Source: DATLGB01 sp964242305
GTDB taxonomy: Bacteria > Actinomycetota > Thermoleophilia > Solirubrobacterales > Solirubrobacteraceae
Assembly: GCA_964242305.1 (NCBI GenBank)
Contig: CAXTBB010000016.1
Span: 16,705-80,704, forward strand
DNA length: 64,000 nucleotides
Direction of reading: 5' to 3'
Both the position numbers and the translations under genes were made by a program. Shown in pieces: positions 8,351 through 18,454 of the stretch; position 1 is the stretch's first letter; the number at the start of each line of letters is the position of its first letter. The notes under the pieces are model-generated. The model did not search any database. It was not told where the DNA came from and worked only from the letters and a program-made list of their open reading frames with translations.

Positions 8351-9202
8351 ATGCGCCGCGTTGCGTCTCTAGCCGTCCTCCTCGTCCTGCTCGCCCCGGC
8401 GGTGGCGTCCGCGCGCGCGTCCGGCGTGGTCGCGGCGCTGCAGGTGGCGCTGCGGGCGACGGGTGACTACGGCGGGAGCGTCGACGGCGTCCGCGGCCCA
8501 GGCACGGCCGGCGCGGTCCGGCGCTTCCAGGCCCGGCACCACCTGACAGTGGACGGCGTCGCCGGACCGGCGACGCGGCGGCGGCTCGGCGCGCGCGGGC
8601 GGCCCGCCTGGGGGCGGCGCACGATGACCCTGGGCGACCGCGGCTGGGACGTCGCCCGGCTGCAGTTCGAACTCGCCCGCCACGGCTTCCCCAACGGGCC
8701 GGTCGACGGTGGGTTCGGCCCGCACGCCGACAACGCACTCAAGCGCTTCCAGGCCTTCGCGGGGCTCGGCGCCGACGGCGTCGCCGGGCCGGCCACGCGA
8801 CGGGCGCTGGCCAAGCCGCCGCCGCAGTCCCCGCTGAAGTTCTACCGGCCGCTGAGCGTCGCCGTCGGCGACCGCTTCGGGCCCCGCGGCAACATGTTCC
8901 ACCCGGGCCTGGACTTCCCCGCTCCCGCCGGCACCCCGGTCGGCGCCGCCGGTCGCGGCTGCGTGAGCTTCGTCGGCTACGACCCGGGCGGCTACGGCAA
9001 CCTCGTCATCATCACCCACCGCCTCGGGGTGGTGACCATGTACGCGCACCTGTCGTCGTTCTCGGTCAGCAAGGGCCAGTGCGTGACCGGCCACGACCGC
9101 ATCGGCCGGGTCGGGTCCACCGGCTTGTCCACGGGACCGCACCTGCACTTCGAGATTCGTCTACGCGGGGCCGCAGTCGACCCGCTGCCGGCCTTCCTCT
9201 AG
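8351..9202 (+). CDS. Secreted M23 peptidase with two peptidoglycan-binding domains
   Basis: A 283-residue exported cell-wall hydrolase. A signal peptide (MRRVASLAVLLVLLAPAVAS) is followed by two PG_binding_1 repeats, seen as VDGVRGPGTAGAVRRFQ with VDGVAGPATRRRL and VDGGFGPHADNALKRFQ with GADGVAGPATRRAL. A C-terminal LytM/M23 domain follows. Its zinc ligands are visible as HPGLDFPAP (H and D) and GPHLHFEI (HxH), with MYAHLS in between, so it should be active. M23 enzymes cut peptide cross-links in peptidoglycan. An in-frame GTG lies directly before the ATG used here. The 170-bp leader holds two hairpins. Confidence 0.9.
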   Translation: MRRVASLAVLLVLLAPAVASARASGVVAALQVALRATGDYGGSVDGVRGPGTAGAVRRFQARHHLTVDGVAGPATRRRLGARGRPAWGRRTMTLGDRGWDVARLQFELARHGFPNGPVDGGFGPHADNALKRFQAFAGLGADGVAGPATRRALAKPPPQSPLKFYRPLSVAVGDRFGPRGNMFHPGLDFPAPAGTPVGAAGRGCVSFVGYDPGGYGNLVIITHRLGVVTMYAHLSSFSVSKGQCVTGHDRIGRVGSTGLSTGPHLHFEIRLRGAAVDPLPAFL

Positions 9203-9214
9203 TAGAAAGCGCCC

Positions 9215-11786
9215 ATGCGACGCTTCGCAGCGCTCCTCGCGCTGACCCTCGCGCTGCCCGCGACCGCCGTCGCCGGCCCGCCGCGCACGCTGTCGGACGC
9301 GCTGCAGCGGGTCGCCGCGCCGGCGCCCGCCGCCCCGGGCGCGGCCACGGCGTCCGACGACCTGCTGCGCACCCGTGAGGGGTACGTCACCGACATCCGT
9401 ACCCGGGGGACGGGGGCGGCGCTCGTGCGTCGCCTGCGCGCCGCCGGCGCCCGCGTCCAGCTCGTCAGCCACCGCTACGGCATGGTCACGGCCGCCGTGG
9501 CGCCCGCGGATCTCGACGCCGTCGCGGCCATCGACGGCGTGGAGGCCGTCAACGCGGTGCGGCGGCCGGAGGTCGGGCGCGTCGGCGCCGGGGACGCCAG
9601 GGGCCGGCGGCGAGCCGCGTGCCCGTCGGGGATCGTGTCCGAGGGCGACACGCAGCTGAAGGCCGCCCTCGCGCGCACCACGTACGGCGTCGACGGCGGC
9701 GGCGTCAAGATCGGGATCCTGTCGGACTCGTTCGACACGAAGAAGGGGACGGCGTCCCCGCCCCCGACGACGGCGGCCGACGACATCGCGTCGGGCGACC
9801 TGCCCGGGCCGGGGAACCCGTGCGGCTTCACGACGCCGGTGAACGTCGTCGCCGACTACACACCGCCCGCGGGGCAGAACACCGGCGACGAGGGCCGCGC
9901 CATGGCCCAGATCGTGCACGACATCGCGCCCGGCGCGCAGCTCCTCTACGCGACCGCGTTCGTCAGCGAGACCCAGTACGCGGCCAACATCGTCGCCCTC
10001 AAGAACGCGGGCGCGGACATCATCGTCGACGACGTCATCAACAGCGCCGAGCCGATGTACCAGGACGGGCCCGTCGCCAACGCCGTGCGCCAGGTCACCG
10101 ACGCCGGCGTCGCCTACTTCTCGATGGCCTTCAACACAGCGGGTGGGCGGGGCCGACGTCGGGTCCTGGGAGGCGCCGGCGTACCGCTCGACCACGTGTC
10201 CGGCCGCCGTGTCCGCCGACACCCACTTCCCGGCCGGGAGCACCTGCATGGACTTCGACCCCAGCACGCCGGCGGTGGATCCGACCTTCGACATCGACGT
10301 CGCCACGAGCGGGACCACGTGCTGCCGCCTCAACGCGGTGCTGCAGTGGGCGCAGCCGCGCGGCGGCGTCACCGCGGACTACGACCTGTGGATCCTCTAC
10401 CACGGCGCGGTGGTCACCGACGTCTACAGCCTCGAGAACAACGTCACCTCGCAGCTGCCCTTCGAGTCCGCAGGCATCCAGGGCGGCAGCGCCCAGCTCG
10501 ACCGCCAGATCGTCATCAGCCGCCGTCCCGGCGGTGGCGACAGCCGGCTGAAGTTCGAGATCTTCAACAACGGCTATCCGATCACGAGCTTCGAGTACCC
10601 GACCGGCGGCGGCGTCGACACGGTCGGGCCGACCATCTTCGGGCACAACGGCACGGCGTCGGCGCAGACCGTCGGCGCCATCAGCGTCCAGTCGTCCACC
10701 GCGCCGGAGGACTTCTCGGGGCGCGGTCCGGTCACCCATCTGTTCGGGCCGGTCGCCGGCACCGCCCCGGCCGCCGCGCTGGCCACCCCGGAGGTCCTGA
10801 GCAAGCCGGACGTGACCGCCTCCGACCGCGGCGCGAACTCGTTCTTCGGCTCAGTGGACGGCAGCGTCCACCGCTTCAGCGGGACCTCCGCGGCAGCGCC
10901 TCACGCGGCCGCGGTGGCGGCCCTGCAGCTGCAGGAGGACCCCGCCCTGACCGCCGAGCAGCTGAAGGCGAACCAGCGGCAGTCGGCCACGCCGATCGGC
11001 GCGTTCGGCCCCCTGGCGATCGGGTCGGGCCTCGTCACCGCACCCGGGGCGATCGCCGCCGACCCGCTCACGCTCGTAGCCACGGGTCCCGCCGCCCTCG
11101 GGACCAGCCGCCAGCCCACCACGAGCTTCAGCGCCAACCACCGCAGCGCCACCTTCACGTGCGCGATCGACGGCGGGGCCGCGGCGGCGTGCGGGTCGCC
11201 CTTCACCACGGCCCCGCTGCCCGACGGCGCCCACACCGTGGCGGTGACCGCGAAGGACGGCGGTGGCGCGACCACGACGCAGACGGTCTCCTTCGCCGTC
11301 GACGCCACCGGGCCGGACACGCAGATCGGCTCGGGGCCCGCGGCGTCCACGACCCAGACGACCGCGGCCTTCACCTACGCGGGCAGCCCGGCCGGCGACG
11401 CGACGCGCTTCGAGTGCAGCCTCGACGCGGCCGCGTTCACCGCGTGTCCGGCGAGTGGCCAGGGCTATAGCGGCCTCGCCCTCGGCCCCCACAGCTTCGC
11501 GGTTCGAGCCGCGGACGCGCTCGGCAACCTCGACGCCACCCCCGCGACGAGCGCGTGGACGGTGACGAAGCCGCCCGCGCCCCCCGCCAAGACGAAGCGC
11601 TGCGTCGTCCCCAAGCTCAAGGGCAAGACGAGGGCGAAGGCGAAGCGGGCGCTCAAGAAGGCCGGCTGCGCGCTCGGCACGGTCAAGGGACGCAAGGGCG
11701 GCGTCGTCAAAGCGCAGTCGCCGAAGGCCGGCACGAGCACGCCGAAGGGCACGAAGGTGACCCTGAAGCTGAAGCGCAGGCGCTAG
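9215..11786 (+). pseudogene. Subtilase-family (S8-like) secreted protein, split by a one-base frameshift
   Basis: The N-terminal part (9215 to about 10142) has a signal peptide and the start of a subtilisin-like domain (GVKIGILSDSFD, Asp box; GDEGRAMAQIVHDIAPGAQ). The C-terminal part, from about 10143 in a frame shifted by +1, has the serine box FSGTSAAAPHAAAVAAL, two cysteine-containing Ig-like repeats (FTCAIDGG and RFECSLD) and a final PASTA domain (VPKLKGKTRAKAKRALKKAG). Both halves look well conserved, so the break is recent, a sequencing error or recoding. It falls in the G-rich tract 10141-10155; removing one G joins the frames as NTAGGGADVGSWEAP. The classical His box (HGT) is not visible; DEGRAM occupies its place, as in some divergent subtilase groups. 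The rejoined product would be about 856 residues. Confidence 0.75.
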
Positions 11787-11796
11787 ACCGTCGGGG

Positions 11797-13026
11797 GTGA
11801 AACGCCCGGTCGTCGCCGGGCTGGTCGCGGCCTTCGTCGGCTTCGCCAGCTCCTTCACCGTCGTGCTCGCCGGCTTGCGCGCCGTGGGAGCGTCGCGGGC
11901 GGAAGCGGCGTCGGGCCTGCTGGCGCTGTGCCTGGCACTGGCGGTCCTGTGCGTCGTCCTCAGCCGGCGCACGCGGATGCCGATCAGCGTGGCCTGGTCG
12001 ACCCCCGGCGCCGCGCTGCTCGCCGCTACGGGCCCGGTGGACGGCGGGTTCGCGGCCGCGGTCGGCGCCTTCCTCGTGTGCGGCGTGCTGCTGGCGCTGG
12101 CCGGGACGTGGGGGACGCTCGGACGCCTGATCGGGCGCATCCCGGTGCCGCTGGCCAGCGCGATGCTCGCCGGCGTCGTCTTCCAGCTGTGCCTGGCGCC
12201 GGTCAAGGCGGCGGTCGAGCTGCCCGCGCTGGCCGCGCCGGTGATCGTCACCTGGGTCGTGCTCAGCCGGGTGGCGCGGCTGTGGGCGGTCCCGGCCGCG
12301 CTGGTCGTCTCCGTCGCGGCGGTCCTGATCGACCGGCCGATCCACCTCGAGGGCGACCTGTGGCCGCACCCGGTCTTCGTGGCGCCCGTGTTCACCGCCG
12401 GCGCCCTGGTCAGCATCGCGCTGCCGCTGTTCGTGGTCACGATGGCCTCCCAGAACATCCCCGGCATGGGCGTGCTGGCGAGCTTCGGCTACCGCCCGCG
12501 GCTGCGCCCGCTGCTGGTCGGGACGGGCCTGGGCAGCGTCGCCGGCTCGGTGTTCGGCGGCCACGCGGTCAACCTCGCCGCCATCACCGCGGCGCTGAAC
12601 GCGGGGCCGGACGCCCACCCCGATCCCGGCGAGCGCTGGCGCGCGCCCGTCACCTCAGGCGCCGTCTACCTGGTGCTCGGCCTGGCCGCCAGCGTCGCCA
12701 CCGCGTTCGTGACCGCCGCGCCGGAGCTGCTCGTGGAGGCGGTGGCCGGCCTCGCGCTGCTGGGGACGCTGGGCGGCGCGCTGTCGAACGCCGTCAGCGA
12801 CGAGCGCTACCGCGAGGCGGCGACGGTGACGCTCGTCGTCGGCGCCTCCGGCATCACGGCGCTGGGCATCGGCGCGTCGTTCTGGGGCCTGGTCGCCGGC
12901 CTCGTCCTACAGGCCGTCTCCTCCGCGGCCCGCCCCGCCCGCGAAGCGGCCGGCACCCACGACGCCGACCGGGAGGACCTCGCGGCCGAGGCGGGCCTCG
13001 AGCGCGAGCCCGTCGGCGAGCGCTAG
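11797..13026 (+). CDS. BenE-like benzoate/H+ symporter family transporter
   Basis: A 409-residue integral membrane protein with about twelve hydrophobic segments and the BenE-family layout: an N-terminal AGLVAAFVGFASSFTVVLAG, a conserved PISVAWSTPGAALLAATG helix and a central FVVTMASQNIPGMGVLASFG. BenE proteins import benzoate or related aromatic acids with protons; the actual substrate here is unknown. The GTG start lies 10 bp after the subtilase stop. The last 40 residues are hydrophilic and overlap the 3' end of the convergent enoyl-CoA hydratase gene by 120 bp, so they may be a run-on tail with no membrane role. Confidence 0.83.
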   Translation: MKRPVVAGLVAAFVGFASSFTVVLAGLRAVGASRAEAASGLLALCLALAVLCVVLSRRTRMPISVAWSTPGAALLAATGPVDGGFAAAVGAFLVCGVLLALAGTWGTLGRLIGRIPVPLASAMLAGVVFQLCLAPVKAAVELPALAAPVIVTWVVLSRVARLWAVPAALVVSVAAVLIDRPIHLEGDLWPHPVFVAPVFTAGALVSIALPLFVVTMASQNIPGMGVLASFGYRPRLRPLLVGTGLGSVAGSVFGGHAVNLAAITAALNAGPDAHPDPGERWRAPVTSGAVYLVLGLAASVATAFVTAAPELLVEAVAGLALLGTLGGALSNAVSDERYREAATVTLVVGASGITALGIGASFWGLVAGLVLQAVSSAARPAREAAGTHDADREDLAAEAGLEREPVGER

Positions 13027-13653
13027 GCCGAAGCCCTCCAGCGCGGCGCGGCGGTCGGACAGCATCGTCTCCTGCGGGAAGCCGGCCAGCACCTCGGCCA
13101 GCGCGACCGCGCGGTCGACCTCCGTGCCGGGTGGCACCACCTCGTTGACCAGGCCCATCGCCAGCGCCTCCTCGGCGCCGATCATGCGGCCGGTCAGGAT
13201 CAGCTCGAGCGCGCGGCCCATGCCCACGATCCGGGGCAGGCGCTGGGTGCCGCCGTCGATCAGGGGGACGCCCCAGCGCCGCTCCGCGCAGCCGAACACG
13301 GCCGTCTCGGCGGCGATCCGCAGGTCGCACCACAGCGCCAGCTCGAAGCCGCCCGCGACCGCGTAGCCGGCCACGGCCGCGATCGTCGGCTTGGGGCTGA
13401 GCAGCCGGGTGAAACCGAGCGGGCCGCCGCGGGCGTCGGGTTCCAGCGTGGTGATGGCCTTGAGGTCGGCGCCGGCGCAGAACGCCTGCGCATCGCCGGT
13501 GACGACCAGGACGCGGGCGCCGTCGTCCGCGCTGAACTCGTGGAAGCGCTCCAGCAGCGCGGAGGCCGTCGGCCCGTCGACGGCGTTGCGGCGGTCGGGT
13601 CGGTCGAGGCGCAGGACGGCGGCGGCGCCACGGCGTTCGTAGCTGACGGTCAT
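12907..13653 (-). CDS. Enoyl-CoA hydratase/isomerase (crotonase) family
   Basis: A 248-residue crotonase-fold enzyme. The oxyanion-hole motif AFCAGADLKAI and the helix AGGFELALWCDLRIA carry one catalytic glutamate; the second lies in FGCAERRWGVPL, before GGTQRLPRIVG. Both glutamates of classical enoyl-CoA hydratase (E144 and E164 in the rat enzyme) therefore appear present. The expected reaction is hydration of a 2-enoyl-CoA in fatty-acid or aromatic-acid breakdown. The C-terminal EARLGRE...GAGRFAGGAGRGG is typical of actinobacterial homologues, which supports the long overlap with the convergent transporter gene. It is divergent from the PHP-glycosyltransferase gene across 61 bp. Confidence 0.88.
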   Translation of the reverse strand: MTVSYERRGAAAVLRLDRPDRRNAVDGPTASALLERFHEFSADDGARVLVVTGDAQAFCAGADLKAITTLEPDARGGPLGFTRLLSPKPTIAAVAGYAVAGGFELALWCDLRIAAETAVFGCAERRWGVPLIDGGTQRLPRIVGMGRALELILTGRMIGAEEALAMGLVNEVVPPGTEVDRAVALAEVLAGFPQETMLSDRRAALEGFGLALADGLALEARLGREVLPVGVVGAGRFAGGAGRGGDGL

Positions 13654-13668
13654 CGTCCGCGGAACCTA

Positions 13669-13690
13669 CTTCACCGAACGGTCACCGAAA
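13669..13690 (+). promoter_or_regulatory. Candidate two-unit PHO box
   Basis: Two 11-bp direct repeats, ctTCACCgaac and ggTCACCgaaa, have CAC triplets at 13672 and 13683. They match the actinobacterial PHO-box half-site form G(G/T)TCACC and sit 25 bp before the PHP-glycosyltransferase start. The sequence ACCGAACGGT inside it is also a short inverted repeat, so a TetR-type operator is an alternative. Confidence 0.45.
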
Positions 13691-13714
13691 AGCGCTCTAC
13701 GCAGGGGAGAGTGT

Positions 13715-15931
13715 GTGGTGATGAACGAGAATGAGACAACGACGACCACCCGGGTCGATCTGCACTGCCACTCCACCGCCAGCGCGGTGGCCAAGCTCGG
13801 CGTCTCCCGCGCCCTCGGCCTGCCCGAGTGCGCCACGCCGCCCGAAGAGGTCTACGAACTGGCCAAGCGCCGGGGGATGGACTTCGTCACGCTCACCGAC
13901 CACGACGTCATCGACGGCGCCGTGGAGCTGGCCGAGCGCTACGACGACGCCTTCGTCAGCGAGGAGCTGACCGCCCGCTTCCCGCGCTCGGACCACGCCG
14001 TGCACGTCCTCTGCTGGGGGATCACCCCGGCCGACCACGACGAGCTGCAGCGCCTCGCCGGTGACGTCGAGGACGTCGCCGCCTACCTGGCCGAGCACGA
14101 GATCGCCAGCGCGCTGGCGCACCCGTTCTTCGACGTCGGCGCGCCGCTGCTGCCCGCGCACCGCCGTCGCCTGGCCCAGCTGTTCGGCGCCTGGGAGGTC
14201 CGCAACGGCGCCCGGGCGCCCGAGCTCAACGCGCCCGCCGCCATATACATCGACACCCACGGCGGCACCGGCACGGGCGGCAGCGACGACCACGCCGGCG
14301 TCGACATCGGCTGCACCTACACCGAGGCGCCGGCGGCCGCGAACTGGCGCGGCTTCCTGGCCCACCTGCGTGCCGGCCGCGTCGAGGCCGCCGGCGACGA
14401 GGGCTCGGCGGCCAAGTGGGCGCACGCCGCCCTGGCCATCGCCGTGCGCACGCTCGGGCGCGACACCACCGCGACGCCGGACATCACCGCCGTCCTGCAG
14501 ATGGCCCAGTCGATCACGCAGACGGGGGACGTCCTCGGCACCTCCATCGCGCCCGACGACGCGCGGGCGCTGGTCGGCGCCTGGCTGGACGCCGTCGGGA
14601 TCGAGGAGGACCCCGTGGCGCTGCTGCAGCGCGAGGGCCACGCCGACCTCGCCCGCCGGGCCCGTCGCGTGCACGAGCGCGCCCTGCGCCGCGCCGCCCA
14701 GGCGCCGGTCGACGGCACGCTGCCGGTGCGCGTCTTCGAGGCCTGCCTGCCCGCCGTCCCCTACGTCCCCGCCGCGGCGTTCCAGGGCCGCGAGATCGGG
14801 CGCCTGGCGCCGCGCCGCACGCCGCGCCGTCCGCGGGTCGCGATCGTCGCCGACGGCATCGGGGCCACCCACGGCGTCGCCCGCACGCTCGAACGCATCC
14901 GCGACCGGGGCGTCCCCGGCTACGACGTCGAGCTGATCGGAACCGACGCGGACGTCGACCGCCGGCTGGCCGCGGTCGCCGAGGTCGACCTCGGCGGGGT
15001 CTCCGTCGGCGTGCCCTGCCTGACCGCGGTCGTCGAAGCGCTCGCCGACGGCCGCTACGACCTCGTCCACGTGACCGCCCCCGGCCCGGCCGGGATCGCC
15101 GCTGCCGTCGTCACCCAGGTCGGCGGCCTGCCGCTGGTCGGCTCCTACCACACGGAGCTGGCCGCCTACGCGGGCCTGCGGACGGGGGACCGCGGGGCCG
15201 CGATCGCGATGACGGCGATCCTGTCGGCCTTCTACGGCCGCTGCCAGCGGGTGCTGTCGCCCTCGACTTCGGCCGACGCGGCGCTGGCCGGTCTCGGCAT
15301 CCCGGCCGCCCGCGTGCGGCGCTGGGACCGCGGGGTGGACACGGTCGCCTTCGGCCCCCACCACCGCCAGGCCGACCACGGCGCCGAGCGCGTCGACGTC
15401 CTCTACGCGGGCCGGCTGGCCGCCGAGAAGGGCGTCGACCTGCTGGCGGACGCGTTCCTGCGCGCCCGCGAGGCCGACCCGCGCCTGCGCCTCGTCCTGG
15501 CCGGCGGCGGCCCGGAGGAGCCCGCCCTGCGCGCCCGGCTCGGCGCGTCCGCGACGTTCCTCGGCTGGCTGGAGGAGGAGGACCTCGCCCGCGCCTACGC
15601 CTCCGCCGACCTGTTCTGCTTCTGCTCGCAGACCGACACGTTCGGCCAGGTGATCCTGGAGGCGCAGGCGTCCGGGCTCGCGGTCGTCGCGGTCGACGCC
15701 GGCGGCCCCGCCGAGTTGGTCCAGGACGGCCGCTCCGGCGTCCGCTGCCCGGCCGACGCGGACGTGATCGCCAGGACCCTGGTCAGCCTGGCCCGCTCCC
15801 GCCGTGCCCGCCGGCGCCTGGCCGAGGGCGGCCACGCGGCGGTGCGCACGCGCACGTGGGAGCGCTCACTGGCCCGCCTCGCCGAGGGCTGGGACGGGGT
15901 CCTGGCCGAGACGGCGCGCCGGGCCGCATAG
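13715..15931 (+). CDS. PHP-domain phosphoesterase fused to a GT4 glycosyltransferase
   Basis: A 738-residue two-domain soluble protein. Residues 1 to about 230 form a PHP metal-dependent phosphoesterase-like domain with the ligand motifs DLHCHST, LTDHD, ALAHPFF and GGSDDHAG. A linker to about 365 leads into a GT4 glycosyltransferase with RRPRVAIVADGIGATHGVAR, the donor-site GRLAAEKGVDLL and the C-terminal TDTFGQVILEAQASGLAVVA. The latter resembles lipid-directed GT4 enzymes, where the first glutamate of EX7E is often changed. Three tandem starts are possible (GTG 13715, GTG 13718, ATG 13721); the Shine-Dalgarno AGGGGAG at 13703-13709 favours 13715. The two-unit PHO box upstream suggests phosphate control. 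Substrate and product are not known. Confidence 0.82.
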   Translation: MVMNENETTTTTRVDLHCHSTASAVAKLGVSRALGLPECATPPEEVYELAKRRGMDFVTLTDHDVIDGAVELAERYDDAFVSEELTARFPRSDHAVHVLCWGITPADHDELQRLAGDVEDVAAYLAEHEIASALAHPFFDVGAPLLPAHRRRLAQLFGAWEVRNGARAPELNAPAAIYIDTHGGTGTGGSDDHAGVDIGCTYTEAPAAANWRGFLAHLRAGRVEAAGDEGSAAKWAHAALAIAVRTLGRDTTATPDITAVLQMAQSITQTGDVLGTSIAPDDARALVGAWLDAVGIEEDPVALLQREGHADLARRARRVHERALRRAAQAPVDGTLPVRVFEACLPAVPYVPAAAFQGREIGRLAPRRTPRRPRVAIVADGIGATHGVARTLERIRDRGVPGYDVELIGTDADVDRRLAAVAEVDLGGVSVGVPCLTAVVEALADGRYDLVHVTAPGPAGIAAAVVTQVGGLPLVGSYHTELAAYAGLRTGDRGAAIAMTAILSAFYGRCQRVLSPSTSADAALAGLGIPAARVRRWDRGVDTVAFGPHHRQADHGAERVDVLYAGRLAAEKGVDLLADAFLRAREADPRLRLVLAGGGPEEPALRARLGASATFLGWLEEEDLARAYASADLFCFCSQTDTFGQVILEAQASGLAVVAVDAGGPAELVQDGRSGVRCPADADVIARTLVSLARSRRARRRLAEGGHAAVRTRTWERSLARLAEGWDGVLAETARRAA

Positions 15932-15973
15932 CGGGCGAGCGGATGTCGATAGGCGTTCGCTGGCGCCGGCTGA

Positions 15974-15995
15974 CGGCGGCTTCTACCAGCCGCCG
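15974..15995. terminator. GC-rich hairpin between convergent genes
   Basis: An eight-base stem (CGGCGGCT at 15974-15981 with AGCCGCCG at 15988-15995) closes a six-base loop. It lies about 42 bp past the PHP-glycosyltransferase stop, and the stop codon of the minus-strand gene is in the loop. There is no T-tract, so intrinsic termination is uncertain. Confidence 0.3.
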
Positions 15996-16255
15996 CGGGC
16001 GTCGGCGCGGGCGGAGCGCGCCTTGGCCGCGGCCTTGCGCGCGTCCTTGCGCTTCTCCAGCCGCCACAGGATCAGGGAGTTGATCAGGATGATCAGCGGG
16101 AAGCCGGCGATGAGGATGAAGCCGGCGATGGTGATGTCGAGGTCCGTCGTCTCGCCCCACCAGCCCTCCCCGTGATCCTCGGCGAGCGCGAGCGGCGCGA
16201 GCAGGAGCAGCGCGGTGAGGTTCAGCAGCACGAGGGTGACGAGGCGCTTCTTCAT
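15983..16255 (-). CDS. Small membrane protein of unknown function
   Basis: A 90-residue protein I do not recognise. It has a signal-peptide-like N-terminus (MKKRLVTLVLLNLTALLLL, probable cleavage after ALA), a short acidic and Trp-containing segment (EDHGEGWWGE), one strong membrane helix (about residues 42-64, ITIAGFILIAGFPLIILINS) and a basic Lys/Arg/Ala tail of about 25 residues ending in the cytoplasm. It is divergent from the ABC-F gene, with 21 bp between the starts. Size, topology and coding character look genuine, but no function can be assigned. Confidence 0.6.
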   Translation of the reverse strand: MKKRLVTLVLLNLTALLLLAPLALAEDHGEGWWGETTDLDITIAGFILIAGFPLIILINSLILWRLEKRKDARKAAAKARSARADARGGW

Positions 16256-16276
16256 CGTCTTCGTAGCCTATCGACC

Positions 16277-18040
<1,764 letters not shown>

Positions 18041-18079
18041 TAACCGCCAGGTGCGCGGGGGACGGCAAGGTCCGGGGCC

Positions 18080-18442
18080 GTGTACGTCGCCGGCGACCTC
18101 GAGATCCGTCCCGAGGAGCATCTTGTCCTCGCACGCGGCCGCGCGCTGAGCCTGTCGGTCCGCGAGCTCGACGTGCTCGCCGCCCTCGCCGACCGCGCGG
18201 GGCGCATCATCACGCGGGAAGCGCTCTACGAGGCGGCGTGGGGCGGGACGCTGCGCCACGACGACCGCTCGGTGGACGTCTACGTCCACAAGCTGCGCGC
18301 CAAGCTCGCCGAGGCCCTTCCCGACTGGAGCTTCATCCACACCCACTTCGGGTTCGGGTACCGCTTCGCGCCCGAGCCCGTGTTCACAAGCTCTTCACAG
18401 CACGGCCACAGTCCGGTAACAGGATCTACCCCCTCCTCTTAG
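18080..18442 (+). CDS. Stand-alone OmpR/PhoB-type DNA-binding domain (no receiver)
   Basis: A 120-residue protein that is only a winged-helix domain of the OmpR/PhoB class. LTVRELDVL-type helix 1 appears as LSVRELDVLAALADRAGRII, the recognition region as RSVDVYVHKLRAKL and the wing as FIHTHFGFGYRF. There is no receiver domain before it: the ABC-F gene ends 39 bp upstream of the GTG start. The recognition helix closely resembles that of the full response regulator at 23286 (RSVDVFVRKLRSKL). The last 20 residues are encoded by the PHO-box array of pstS, so the protein tail and the operator share DNA. It could compete with or assist the full regulator at the same sites. Function is inferred from domain and position only. 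Confidence 0.75.
   Translation: MYVAGDLEIRPEEHLVLARGRALSLSVRELDVLAALADRAGRIITREALYEAAWGGTLRHDDRSVDVYVHKLRAKLAEALPDWSFIHTHFGFGYRFAPEPVFTSSSQHGHSPVTGSTPSS
18382..18425 (+). promoter_or_regulatory. Four-unit PHO-box array upstream of pstS
   Basis: Four perfect-period 11-mers: GTTCACAAGCT, CTTCACAGCAC, GGCCACAGTCC and GGTAACAGGAT, with triplets at 18385, 18396, 18407 and 18418. They match the actinobacterial PHO-box form G(G/T)TCA(C) and end 29 bp before the pstS start. They lie within the end of the orphan wHTH reading frame. Confidence 0.7.
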
Positions 18443-18454
18443 AGGGTGCTCCCC

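Noticed and set aside
13673..13682. TetR-type operator ACCGAACGGT alone
   Set aside because: The palindrome is only four bases per arm; the 11-bp direct repeat around it explains the sequence better.
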